Shown one piece after another: positions 45,995-55,800 of a stretch of 64,000 nt of DNA (position 1 is its first letter; each line of letters begins with the position of its first letter). The DNA is from Oligoflexales bacterium (GTDB lineage: Bacteria > Bdellovibrionota_B > Oligoflexia > Oligoflexales > RGVZ01): contig CANJZQ010000006.1 of the NCBI GenBank assembly GCA_947479535.1, positions 1-64,000 on the forward strand, given 5' to 3'. Below the pieces are notes generated by a model. It was not told the DNA's origin and did no database searches. It saw only the letters and a program-made list of their open reading frames with translations. The position numbers were made by a program, and so were the translations under genes.

Positions 45995-46774
45995 TTAAAT
46001 GGTCGCCAGCAGCGCGCGGGCTTTTGTGGCCTCATCCGACGAGCTGTGTTTTTCCAGGATTGTGTTCAAGGTTGCCTTCGCATCGTCACGGGAATTCTTC
46101 GCGATTTCAATGCGGGCTTTTCCCAGAAGGATCCGCGGCTTCAGGTCTTCGCTTACCGTCCCCAACAATGTGCCCGCCTGCTTGAGGGCATCGTCATAAC
46201 GCTTCAGGTCCTCAAAGATTGCCATGGCCATCAACCGGCCAATGGTTTGGTGGAACGGCGACGCCATCGATTTTGCGATCACTGGTTCGACGAGCTTGAT
46301 CGCAGATTCGAGATCCGCCTGTGTCACCGGATCTTTATCCAAGGTTATGTTGGTCGCGCGAAGTCCGGCCAACCAGCCTTCCTCGTTGCCCGGATTAGCC
46401 TTGTTGAATTCAAGGTATTGCGCCAAAGAGGCTGAATGGTCGGGCTTGAACTTGGAAGCAGCCTGGGCTGCAGGATCTGCTTTTTTGTACGCGGCTTCGG
46501 TTTCGGAACTGTATTGGTCCTCAATCCGCGCCAATTCCTTCAGTCGACCGTCCTTGATCTTGCCGGTCACTGCCTGCCAGATGAAACCGCCGGCAGCCAC
46601 GACGACCAGCGGAAGCAACACAAGTCCCACCTGCTTTTTGTTGATGAGAACCCAGTTCATCAGACGGAACATCCTGGTCTGAAATGCATCTGGTCCCTTG
46701 ATTTCTGATTTCTTGAGTTCTGACATCGTGTCGCGCTCCAGCATTGAGGGACTCTTGTCGAGTCCAGGATCCAT
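45995..46774 (-). CDS. YfgM-like periplasmic tetratricopeptide protein
   Basis: A 259-residue membrane-anchored protein. A cytoplasmic N-terminus with basic residues leads to one transmembrane helix (VGLVLLPLVVVAAGGFIWQAVTG, residues ~49-70), then Ala/Lys-rich helical repeats (SLAQYLEFNKANPG, RLMAMAIFEDLKRYDDAL, KARIEIAKNSRDDAKATL), the layout of YfgM, an ancillary SecYEG/periplasmic-chaperone interactor. ATG 46774 with GAGGGG 5 bases upstream is used; ATG 46726 is an alternative. It is immediately upstream of the BamB-like gene, as in enterobacteria. Confidence 0.75.
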   Translation of the reverse strand: MDPGLDKSPSMLERDTMSELKKSEIKGPDAFQTRMFRLMNWVLINKKQVGLVLLPLVVVAAGGFIWQAVTGKIKDGRLKELARIEDQYSSETEAAYKKADPAAQAASKFKPDHSASLAQYLEFNKANPGNEEGWLAGLRATNITLDKDPVTQADLESAIKLVEPVIAKSMASPFHQTIGRLMAMAIFEDLKRYDDALKQAGTLLGTVSEDLKPRILLGKARIEIAKNSRDDAKATLNTILEKHSSSDEATKARALLATI

Positions 46775-46858
46775 AAAGACCCCTCATCTTAGAAGCTGTG
46801 GTAGCATAAAACCAAGCCAAATTTTCCCCCTCCCCAAACCCGGGCACAGGAGGCCGCC

Positions 46859-48256
46859 ATGTCCACAAAATTGGGCCACCTTCTCGTTGCAGAAGGACTG
46901 CTGTCTGAGCAGGACCGCAAAACGATTCACGAGGCCTCCGGCAGTGCACCCGGCGCCTTCGCCAAGGGTATTCTTGCCCTCGGACTTTTAGGCGACGATG
47001 AACTGGCGGCTTTTCTCGCCGACCGGACCCATTTTCGCGTTGCCGCAAAAGATATTTTTTCTGAGGTTGACGATCGTGCCCTTGGCGCAATCGATACCCC
47101 GCTCCTGCGCCAGCTCGAGGTTCTCCCCTTGAGATTGGACTCAAACGTCCTGGCGGTGGGCATGATTGATCCCTTGGACCGGGCCACGGTGCACCAGATT
47201 GAGTTCTTCACTGGCTGTAAGGTCAGACCACTGATTGCCACCTTGAAACAGGTCCGGATGGGCCTGGCGCGACTGATCCCGGGTTACCAGCCGACCCCAT
47301 CGCCCTTTGAAGTCTTCATGAGCACACACATGGGTACCTTGCGGACCGGGTTGTCCAAAAAAGACACGGCCAAGGAGCTCGTTTCACGGATACAGCCCCA
47401 GGTCGCACCCCGACCCGTGTCCAGCCCTCGTGACATTTCCGGAACCACTGCCACCCGCAAGGACTCTTATCAGGTGGACGCACCGGTCAATCGGGCAACC
47501 GACCAGATGGGCGACACCATGCAGTCCGATCCCGCCGTTGATGCCGATGGGGCTGCCATGTCCAGCTCAGAACCGTCCGTGGACCTTGGGTTTGACACAG
47601 CTGCGCCCGAAACCAAACCGGTGGAAAATGCGTCTCCCGCGAAATTGGCGCCTGATTTCGGAATGCCCCCGGCCATGGCCAGCAATGAGGCGATCGCCAA
47701 CAAGGCCCTACTGGCCCTCAACAAGCAAATCCTGGATATTTCTGTTCAGGACGACACACCATCGTCTCTGAAGACCCTGGTGGACGGACTTTTCAAGGCT
47801 GGGATTGAGGCAGGATGCGTCGCCGTTCGTCCCAGCGGCGAAAACGAAACCGGGACCAGCGCAACGGGAGCCATTTGGTCCGGGGCCGACTCGGTCCCAA
47901 ATGCAGCTTTGGGTGAATTGCGCGGTGAACTAACCGGTCAGCTCTTGGAAGCCATTTCGACTTATGCACCCGACACCATGGAATCCGACGGCTGGCTCCA
48001 GATCATGACGGACGATGCCCCTGCGGTTAAAGCTGCTTTGGATTTGATTGAACCGGGCGAGGCACGGTCTGCCATTGAAACCGCCCTCAGGACCGTGGAA
48101 AGCGTCCTGTTGACGCGAGCCTTCAAGCTACAAACCAACCCCAGCGATCTTGTGGCCATTCTGGTCTGGCCAAATGCCAGTGCGGGACATGAAGCCCTGC
48201 GGGCATCAGTCTCGAATGCGTTGAGGGCCTACGCCCAGAAGGTGGATAAGAGCTAG
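46859..48256 (+). CDS. MshEN/GspE-N-domain protein without ATPase
   Basis: A 465-residue soluble protein. Residues 1-150 match the N-terminal MshEN (T2SS GspE N-terminal) domain: KLGHLLVAEGLLSEQD, GDDELAAFLADRTHF and LRQLEVLPLRLDSNVLAVGMIDP, a fold that binds cyclic di-GMP in some secretion and pilus ATPases. A low-complexity linker of about 120 residues follows. The final ~170 residues (starting about LALNKQILDISVQDDTPSSL) resemble a GAF-like sensory fold. There is no Walker-type ATPase core. The function is unknown; c-di-GMP-dependent control of pili or secretion is a hypothesis. Confidence 0.75.
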   Translation: MSTKLGHLLVAEGLLSEQDRKTIHEASGSAPGAFAKGILALGLLGDDELAAFLADRTHFRVAAKDIFSEVDDRALGAIDTPLLRQLEVLPLRLDSNVLAVGMIDPLDRATVHQIEFFTGCKVRPLIATLKQVRMGLARLIPGYQPTPSPFEVFMSTHMGTLRTGLSKKDTAKELVSRIQPQVAPRPVSSPRDISGTTATRKDSYQVDAPVNRATDQMGDTMQSDPAVDADGAAMSSSEPSVDLGFDTAAPETKPVENASPAKLAPDFGMPPAMASNEAIANKALLALNKQILDISVQDDTPSSLKTLVDGLFKAGIEAGCVAVRPSGENETGTSATGAIWSGADSVPNAALGELRGELTGQLLEAISTYAPDTMESDGWLQIMTDDAPAVKAALDLIEPGEARSAIETALRTVESVLLTRAFKLQTNPSDLVAILVWPNASAGHEALRASVSNALRAYAQKVDKS

Positions 48257-48487
48257 TCGGCTGTTTTGGGAGATCAAAGGGAGTTTCAACGGGGTCAGCA
48301 ACAAACGCAGCATCAACGGGATCACCGGGGTTTGAATCCAGGTGAAGGTGGTCAGCCGACCAGCTCTTGTGAAACCATAGAGCAGCGAATGTGCCAGACG
48401 CCTCTACCGTTAAATCATCAGTCACGACGGGAACTTGAGCCATGATGTCGCGCCCCGCACTCCATCCTTTTTGCCTCCCGTGCGAAC

Positions 48488-49729
48488 ATGCGACCAAACC
48501 CTGAACAGTTGGAACAGGACGGAAGCGCTCAGGCCCCCGGTTTGAGCAGGTCGGAACAACGTTTGGTGGGCCTTCTGGCGTTCGTCCAGTTCGTCAATAT
48601 CCTTGATTTCATGATGGTTATGCCCCTGGGGCCAGACTTCAGCGCCGAGCTTGGAATCCCAACCTCACATTTGGGAATTGTTGGGGGCAGTTACACGGCA
48701 TCTGCCGCCGTCAGTGGGCTGATTTCAGCCTTTTTCCTGGACCGCTTTCCTCGCAAAAAAGCCCTGATCATCGTCATTGCCGGACTGGGAATCGCCACCA
48801 TGGCCGGGGCCCTGTCCACCGGGCTGGCCTCTCTCCTCACGGCACGAATCGTTGCCGGTGCATTCGGAGGGCCGGCCTCTGCCCTTGCCCTCGCGATCGT
48901 TGCCGATTCGATCCCGATTCGAAAACGGGGGCGAGCCCTGGGGGTCGTCATGGGTGCTTTTTCCCTGGCTTCAATTGCCGGGGTTCCGGTGGGTCTGGAA
49001 CTGGCGCGCCTCGGCGGTTGGCGCACCCCGTTTATCGGGGTTGGCGCTTTGGCACTTCTGGCGATTATCGGAACGCACCGGTTCATGCGCGAGCCCAAAG
49101 TGCACATGAAAGCCCCCAATCTTAATTGGCGGAAATTGATCGGGCATTTGAGCCATGGCGACACGGTGATCTCCCTTGCATTGGCCGCAAGTGTCATGTT
49201 TTCTGGGTTCATCGTGATCCCAAACATCGCCGCATTCGTTCAGAAAAATCTAAACTTCCCCCGCGATCAAATGGGCGTGATGTACTTTACGGGCGGCCTT
49301 GCCAGCCTGGCATCGATGCAGATTGCAGGCAGGATCACCGACCGTCTGGGCTCCATGCTGACCATTTGGACTGGAACGATCGTTGTGCTCGTCGCCCTTG
49401 TCTTTGGATTTGCCGCGCATCATGCCGCATTCACTCCGGTGGTGATTGCAACGCTGTTCATGACCGGAACCTCCATCCGGGCCATTTCGTTCAATACGCT
49501 GACAAGCCGCATCCCATCGCCGCAGGAACGCGGGGCATTCATGTCCTTGCAATCGACGGTGCAGCACGTGGCTTCGGCATCGGGAGCCTTTGTATCTTCA
49601 AGGTTGCTCACATCGGATCCAGATGGCAGGCTACTTGGCATCGAAATGGTTGCCACCATTTCGGTTATTGTTTCCCTTTTTGTTCCAATTCTGGCGGGAA
49701 TTCTGGAACGACGACTGGCAAAACGCTAA
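48488..49729 (+). CDS. MFS transporter
   Basis: A 413-residue integral membrane protein with about 12 hydrophobic segments. The MFS loop motif is seen as SAFFLDRFPRKKALI after helix 2 and, in the second half, AGRITDRLGSMLTIW. The substrate is not predictable; the RLVGLLAFVQFVNILDFMMVMPLGP start resembles drug:H+ antiporter-1 types. It precedes an SDF-type symporter by 26 bases, likely co-transcribed. The preceding gap of 231 bases (48257-48487) shows no convincing gene. Confidence 0.9.
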   Translation: MRPNPEQLEQDGSAQAPGLSRSEQRLVGLLAFVQFVNILDFMMVMPLGPDFSAELGIPTSHLGIVGGSYTASAAVSGLISAFFLDRFPRKKALIIVIAGLGIATMAGALSTGLASLLTARIVAGAFGGPASALALAIVADSIPIRKRGRALGVVMGAFSLASIAGVPVGLELARLGGWRTPFIGVGALALLAIIGTHRFMREPKVHMKAPNLNWRKLIGHLSHGDTVISLALAASVMFSGFIVIPNIAAFVQKNLNFPRDQMGVMYFTGGLASLASMQIAGRITDRLGSMLTIWTGTIVVLVALVFGFAAHHAAFTPVVIATLFMTGTSIRAISFNTLTSRIPSPQERGAFMSLQSTVQHVASASGAFVSSRLLTSDPDGRLLGIEMVATISVIVSLFVPILAGILERRLAKR

Positions 49730-49755
49730 AACCAACGCAAGCCAGAAGGGACACG

Positions 49756-51009
49756 TTGAAAAAGATCCATTTGAATCTGACCCTTTGGCTGGTCATGGCA
49801 TTGGCTGCAGGAATTCTGACCGGCGTCTCATTTGGCCCGTCCGTGGCGTTCCTGGGCGACCTCGGTAAGCCCGTCATCAGCATCATCAAAACCGTCGCAA
49901 CCCCGCTGGTGTTTTTTGCGATTGTCGATGCGGTCGTGACGACCCACGTCCGGGGTATAAGTTTTCTGCGCCTGCTCACCCTGACCACCTTCAATGGTTG
50001 CCTTGCCCTGGCGATCGGCCTTTCCCTGCACGCTTTCTTTCAGCCTGGCGAGGCCTTGCGCGCCCTGGCTGGAGTGCCCCAAGCCACATTGAACGATGTC
50101 CAGACTTCAGGAAATATGGCAGCCGCCGCGCCGGCACTGACCCTGGATTTGCAAAAAGTCCTCGATGGCTTCGTCCCAAAGAGCATTGTTGACCCCTTTA
50201 GCACATCTAACATCGCTGGAATCGTCGTCCTCGCCTTGCTCGCTGGCTTCGGATTGCGGGCCCATGCCGCCACATCCAGCGAGGCTCAAAAGTCAGTTGA
50301 CCGACTTGCCGGCATCAATCACACCATGCTCAAAGGCGTGGAACACTGCATCAAATGGGTGGTGTGGCTCGTGCCATTTGCTGTCTTTGGTGTGTCGGCA
50401 AAAGCCGCCGGAGAGCGCGGCCTGCAGGCTTTCACCGGACTGGGTTATTACGTCGTCGTCGTCTTGGCGGGTTTCGCATTCCAAGTCGGCATTGTTTATT
50501 CAGCATGGATCAAATTTTACTGCCGGCAATCCCTACATGCCTTTTGGACAGTGGCTCAAAAACCGGTTTTTTATGCCTTCGGATGCAATTCCAGCCTTGC
50601 CACCCTGCCCCTCACGCTGGCCTCTTTGGACAAGCTCAAAGTGTCCCGTAGGTCCTCAACCCTGGCGGCGTGTGTTGGAACAAACCTGAACAACGACGGG
50701 ATCATTTTGTACGAAGTTGTCACAGCCTTGGCCGTAGCCTCCGCCAGCGGAATCGATCTGCCCTTCGTGCAGCAACTCACTCTGGCTGGCCTGTGTCTAA
50801 TCGCTGCCATGGGTGTGGCCGGAGTCCCCGAAGCCGGATTCGTATCCCTTTCCCTTGTCCTGACCACGCTTCACCTGCCCACAGCAACCCTACCCCTGCT
50901 TTTGAGTGTCGACTGGCTCCTTGCCCGGGCGCGATCTGCGGTGAATGCAACCAGCGACATGGTCTGTTCTTCGGTCCTGGACCAAATGGAGAAAAACGAA
51001 AAAGGGTAA
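49756..51009 (+). CDS. dicarboxylate/amino-acid:cation symporter (SDF family)
   Basis: A 417-residue symporter. The N-terminal helices (LWLVMALAAGILTGV) and the pattern SIIKTVATPLVFFAIVDAVV fit the GltP/DctA family, as does the hairpin FGCNSSLATLP. The ligand-site motif, usually NMDGT, reads NLNNDGIILYEVV, so substrate and ion preference may differ from classical glutamate/aspartate carriers. TTG 49756 with AGAAGGGA upstream starts the protein at helix 1; the long open frame before it overlaps the MFS gene out of frame. Co-transcribed with the MFS transporter. Confidence 0.85.
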   Translation: MKKIHLNLTLWLVMALAAGILTGVSFGPSVAFLGDLGKPVISIIKTVATPLVFFAIVDAVVTTHVRGISFLRLLTLTTFNGCLALAIGLSLHAFFQPGEALRALAGVPQATLNDVQTSGNMAAAAPALTLDLQKVLDGFVPKSIVDPFSTSNIAGIVVLALLAGFGLRAHAATSSEAQKSVDRLAGINHTMLKGVEHCIKWVVWLVPFAVFGVSAKAAGERGLQAFTGLGYYVVVVLAGFAFQVGIVYSAWIKFYCRQSLHAFWTVAQKPVFYAFGCNSSLATLPLTLASLDKLKVSRRSSTLAACVGTNLNNDGIILYEVVTALAVASASGIDLPFVQQLTLAGLCLIAAMGVAGVPEAGFVSLSLVLTTLHLPTATLPLLLSVDWLLARARSAVNATSDMVCSSVLDQMEKNEKG

Positions 51010-51128
51010 AAAAAATCATCAAAACAGTGGTTTCCAGCCATAACAATCCAGAACAACCTGTGGCAAACTTTTGCAAATTCAGTTTTGGTTTTCCCTGACT
51101 TGTTTTTCACTGACGTTAGGAAATCACC

Positions 51129-51755
51129 ATGGACGCACCCAAAGTCTACCTTGTTGATGACGACGAAACCTTTCTGAAAGTGGTTACCAGCCTTCTGAAC
51201 TCTGTCCGTCTCTCCGTTGAATCTTTTTCTTCCGCTAAAAACTTTCTCCAAATTTTTCAGAAACAAGCTGAAGGCATCACCAATGCCTGCATCTTGCTTG
51301 ATATCAGGATGCCTGAAATCAGCGGGCTCGATGTGCTTGAGATCGTGACGAAGGATCCCATGTGCCCACCGGTCATCATGATCACAGCCCACGCCGACGT
51401 GCCTTCTGCCGTGCGCGCGATGAAGGCGGGGGCATTCGATTTCATTGAGAAGCCATTCACCGGACAGGCGCTCATTGATATCATTCAAAAGAGCATCGAA
51501 TTCGATCGCCAAAAGCGAGGGAAAACACGCCAAAACAAGACTTTATTGTCTCGATTGGCTTCGCTGTCCAAACGTGAACGCGAGGTCCTTGACCTGGTGG
51601 TTGCGGGAAAGGCCAGCAAGCAAATTGCCGAGGAGCTTGGCATCAGCATTCACACGGTAGACAATCACCGCGCTCACATCATGACCAAAATGAAAACAGA
51701 TTCGGTGGCAGACCTTGTACGCGCAACGGTTTCTGCTTCGGTAGAATCAAATTAG
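51129..51755 (+). CDS. FixJ-type response regulator
   Basis: A 208-residue two-domain regulator. The receiver has YLVDDDETF (acidic pocket), phosphoacceptor Asp58 in LLDIRMPEISG, MITAHADVPSAVRAMKAGAFDFIEKPF with the Thr and Lys switch residues. The LuxR/FixJ-type helix-turn-helix follows: LSKREREVLDLVVAGKASKQIAEELGIS. FixJ/TtrR-like regulators activate sigma70 promoters. No kinase gene is adjacent, so it is an orphan here. The nearby 5' region lacks clear sites. Confidence 0.93.
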   Translation: MDAPKVYLVDDDETFLKVVTSLLNSVRLSVESFSSAKNFLQIFQKQAEGITNACILLDIRMPEISGLDVLEIVTKDPMCPPVIMITAHADVPSAVRAMKAGAFDFIEKPFTGQALIDIIQKSIEFDRQKRGKTRQNKTLLSRLASLSKREREVLDLVVAGKASKQIAEELGISIHTVDNHRAHIMTKMKTDSVADLVRATVSASVESN

Positions 51756-51778
51756 CAGGCTCACCCTGAAGGCGTCGA

Positions 51779-52888
51779 TCAAGGCGCAGAGAACCTGGTT
51801 TTTCTTTCCGACAAGACAGCACCAGAAATGTCCTTTGCCAGGCATCGATAGACTTTGCCTGATTCCGGTTTGAAGGCACTGCTGATCCGGTAAATCTTAC
51901 GCGAACCGTTAATTTTACCGTCTTTGATTTCCTTGCAGCTGCTGTCCGCAGACCCGTCGCAGAAATAAAGCTTCTCGGTTTCACGGGTGGCACTGGCCTC
52001 CAAGGCAAATGCCGGGTCACCGGAATCTGTCGTGGCCGGTTGCAGGTTCAAGTACACCGACCCCATCTGTTTCTGCAATTCGATCAGCTCTGCATTGGTC
52101 GCAGACGCGATGGAATCATCGGTAACCGAGACTTCCGGACTTTCTGGATCCTGCACAAGCGGAATGCGAGCTCCGGCCAATACAGCAAGTTTCATCGTCG
52201 CCAAGGACGCTGCAGAACTCAAATCAACATGCCCCGAGGCAGAATACTCCATCATCCACGACGTCACTCCGGCAATGGCGCCTTTGATGAAAATTGGCCC
52301 CCCGGAATCACCTGGGCCAACACTGGCATCCATTCCGGAATCCCTCTGCCGCGATGCCCTTGACGACTCAATAACCCCTTCATCAACGGCCGTGATGGTG
52401 TTCGTCCCTTTGCGCTTCGTGCCAGCCTCATCGCCATCAAAACTCTGGCCGTAACCGACCATGACGGCACGGTCCCCGGCCTTTGGCTTTTTGCGGTACA
52501 TCGGGGCAATGGCGGGGGCTGTGTTGTCTGGAAAAATGGCAACCGCCAGATCCGATCCACCAAAACTGCGGACCTGCGGCGTTGCAACAACCTTTATGGC
52601 TTTGACGTTAACGCGTCGTTTCAGCGCGACAGCAGATCCCTCGCCATCCGAGTTCACTGGATCCACACAATGACGAGCGGTCAAAAATGCGTTGTCGCTG
52701 ACGAAGGTCCCGGTGCAACGGCCGATCCAAAACACCGCCGGGTATTCATCCTCTTCAATGATTTTACCATTGACGAGTTTTTCGAATTCAGCGGCGGACT
52801 TGATCGTTCCAGATGTCCGGCAACCACTGACCAGTGCAGCCAAGCCTGAAAAAAAACACGCTGCTACGAAAACGCTCCTGAAACGCAT
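51779..52888 (-). CDS. trypsin-like serine protease lipoprotein
   Basis: A 369-residue exported protein. The signal MRFRSVFVAACFFSGLAALV ends in SGC with Cys23 lipidated. A chymotrypsin-fold domain follows: His73 in LTARHC, Asp113 in GSDLAVAIF, Ser195 in GPGDSGGP, with HC-type Cys. The C-terminal ~120 residues are unassigned. ATG 52888 has GGAGTTAAGG upstream, which immediately follows the RND pump stop at 52899, so the two are likely coupled. An unusual third partner for a TolC-RND operon. Confidence 0.9.
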   Translation of the reverse strand: MRFRSVFVAACFFSGLAALVSGCRTSGTIKSAAEFEKLVNGKIIEEDEYPAVFWIGRCTGTFVSDNAFLTARHCVDPVNSDGEGSAVALKRRVNVKAIKVVATPQVRSFGGSDLAVAIFPDNTAPAIAPMYRKKPKAGDRAVMVGYGQSFDGDEAGTKRKGTNTITAVDEGVIESSRASRQRDSGMDASVGPGDSGGPIFIKGAIAGVTSWMMEYSASGHVDLSSAASLATMKLAVLAGARIPLVQDPESPEVSVTDDSIASATNAELIELQKQMGSVYLNLQPATTDSGDPAFALEASATRETEKLYFCDGSADSSCKEIKDGKINGSRKIYRISSAFKPESGKVYRCLAKDISGAVLSERKTRFSAP

Positions 52889-52898
52889 CCTTAACTCC

Positions 52899-55800
52899 TT
52901 AATCCTCGATCCTCGCAGGTTTTCCGGGCAAATAGCTGTAGAAACAGGGCACAACCAAAAGGGTCAAAAAAGTCGACACAAAAACACCACCAATCACGGC
53001 CATAGCCATGGGCGTCCGGCTTTCGGCCCCAGGCCCAAAAGTAAAAGCCGCTGGAAGCGCAGCCACAATGGTCGCAAAAGACGTCATCAGGATGGGACGC
53101 AGGCGGGTTGGACAGGCTTCGATCAGGGCATCTCGAACACCCAGTCCGGCTTCGCGCCGCTGATTCGTAAAATCAACCAACAGGATTGAGTTTTTCTTCA
53201 CGATCCCCATGAGCAGGATGACACCGATGGCACTGTATATGTTGATGCTCTGATCCGTGACGAACAGGGCCACAAGGGCTCCCGTGATCGAAAAGGGGAG
53301 CGCAAGCAGCACCGTCAACGGATGCACAAAACTATTAAACTGAGACGCAAGAACCATATAGGCGACGACGATCCCGAGAATCAGCGCAAAGATCAAACCG
53401 GAAAAAGCCTCTTTGAATGATTCTGAACTGCCTCCAGGAACCAGCCGGTAGCCTTCAGGCAACACGGTGGCGATCTCCACCTGTAACTTTGCGATGGCAT
53501 CCGCCTGAGAAACCTTGGGAGCCAAATTGGCATAAATCGAAACCGCCCGTTCACGGTCCTGACGTGAAATAGAAGTTAGACCTTTTTCCACTTTCACGGC
53601 AGCAACGTCACCCAGAGGAACCAGCTCACCACGATTGTTGCGCAGCATCACCAATTTGACATCGGCAGCATCGCCACGCTCGCCTGCATCCAAGCGCACA
53701 CGAATATCGTAGCGATGCCCGCCACCAGAAAACGAACCCGCATTGGACCCACCAAACAGTGCGCCAACCGTCTCACCAATATCTGCGACACTGACGCCAC
53801 GCGCTGCGGCCCTCGCCCGGTCGGGCACGATGTGCACTTCGTCCACCAGACCACGGAAGTCGCTGTCGACATCAACCACCAGCCCGGAAGCCTCCATGGC
53901 TGTCTTTACTTTCTTTACGGCTTCCATCAGGCCTTTCCAGTCCGGTCCACGAAGGTTGAATTCCACTGGAAACCCACGGCGTCCACCGAAGCCACTAAGG
54001 GACAAATCTTGTACGATGGACTTGATACCAGTCACGATGCCCAAATCTTTGCGCAAGATCGCGGCATAATCCTGCTGGCTGCGCCTGCGTTTCAACGCAG
54101 GGTCCCAAACACGCTCATGAAGAGGCTTGAGCGTCACGAACAGCGTCGCCGAATTGACGTCACCGCCACCAAAACCACCCACCGACCCAAAGTAACGGGA
54201 AATGTCAGGAATCGCCGACAACTTGGACTCGATCTCGGACATTTTGCGATCGGTGTAATCCAGCGATGAACCCTCTGGAGCCTTGAGCCGAAGCAGCAGC
54301 GACCCTTGGTCTTGAGCCGGCACGAATTCCTTGCGCAAAGGCTTATACAAAAACAGGCTGCATGAAAACAGTGCCAGGGAAAGTCCCATTGTCCATACCC
54401 GCCGCTCCAAAATCCACGGCAGGATCCGGCGATACCATTCCGCCATGGCTAAAAAAGCGGATTCGACGGATCGTCCAATGCGCGTCACGCGTGGCCCGAC
54501 ATACAAAAACTGTGAGCACCGCATCGGAGCCAAGGTCAAAGCTTCAAGAAGGGAAAGCATCACCGCCACCGAAATGGTGACCCCAAACTGGAAGAAATAT
54601 CGTCCAATAAGACCCTTCATGAAAGCCACCGGCAAAAAGATCGCCACAACTGCAATCGTTGCTGCCAGGGCAGCGAATCCGATCTCGCGAGAGCCATCCA
54701 ATGCGGCGCGTACTTTGCCTTTTTTCATTTCGCGATGCCGTACGATGTTTTCGAGGACCATGATTGCATCATCCACCACGATCCCGATGGCCAGAGACAA
54801 TCCAAGCAATGTAAAAATATTCAAGGTAAAGCCAAGGGCCTTGAGGACGATGAAGCTGCCGATGACTGAAGTTGGAATGGCTAAAATAACGTTGATCGTT
54901 GCGGACCATGAACCCAGAAAAAGCCAACACACCAAAGCCGTCAGCAAAGCCGAGAGGACCAGGGTAAAGTTGAGTTCATTGATGCTGTCTTCGATAAAAA
55001 CGGTCGAGTCAAAGTTGACGCCCAGCTCCATTCCCGACGGGAGTGTTTTTTGAATGTCCGCAAGGCGTTTTTTTACGGCCTTGCCCACAGCGACGGCATT
55101 CGATCCACGTTGCTTTTTGACACCGAGGCCGACGGCCACGGCGCCCATGGCGCGGCTCCTGCGGCGCGCATCAGACAGGCCGTCCTCGACATGAGCCAGA
55201 TCGCGCAAACGGATGTTGCTGAAAACAGGACCACCACCACGTCGCGAAATCGGGAGCGACCCCAGTTCCTCTGCCGAAGAAGCCTCGCCCAAGGTTCGTA
55301 TGGCAAGTTCCTTGTTTGCATTTTCAATGCTGCCTGCAGGAACCTCTATGTGCTCGGACTTGATCGCATTCACCACGTCAGAGACGGTCATTGCGTACTT
55401 GCCCAGACGCGCATTTGATACATCAACCCGCATCGCCGGATCAATCAAACCCCCGAGATTCACATCGGCTACCCCGGGAACCGTCAGAAACTGGGCCCGG
55501 AGCTGATCCCTGACAAACGCCATTAATTCACGCTTGGGCATCGTCTTTGATGAAACCGCAAGCCAGAGGATCGGCTGATCTTCCGGGTTGGACTTTGAAA
55601 CACTCGGGACGTCTGTGTCACGTGGCAGGCGCCTTTGGATCTGTGCCAGTTTGGTTTGGATCTCCTGAACCGCTGTATCCAGATCGATGCTCAGGTCAAA
55701 TTCCAGGCTGACGCTTGCTGACCCTGGTCGCATGGAACTCGACATGCCTGTGATGCCTTGAACTGAAATCACAGCATTCTCGATCAAATCCACAACGTCG

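Noticed and set aside
48123..48443. A minus-strand open frame beginning at ATG 48443 with plausible-looking residues (for example LTVEASGTFAALWFHKSW), covering the 231-base gap and the end of the MshEN gene.
   Set aside because: It overlaps 134 bases of a well-supported gene, has no clear ribosome-binding site and no recognisable domain. Codon third positions look neutral. Only conservation in relatives could rescue it.
49126..49755. The long open frame joined to the SDF symporter.
   Set aside because: This part lies out of frame inside the MFS gene and encodes a Cys/Trp/His-rich nonsense sequence. The symporter starts at TTG 49756.
51061..51075. A sigma54 -24/-12-like sequence (TGGCA followed by TTGCA) before the FixJ-type regulator.
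   Set aside because: The gap between GG and GC is 9 bases, one short of the strict 10, and FixJ-type genes do not need sigma54. Probably chance.
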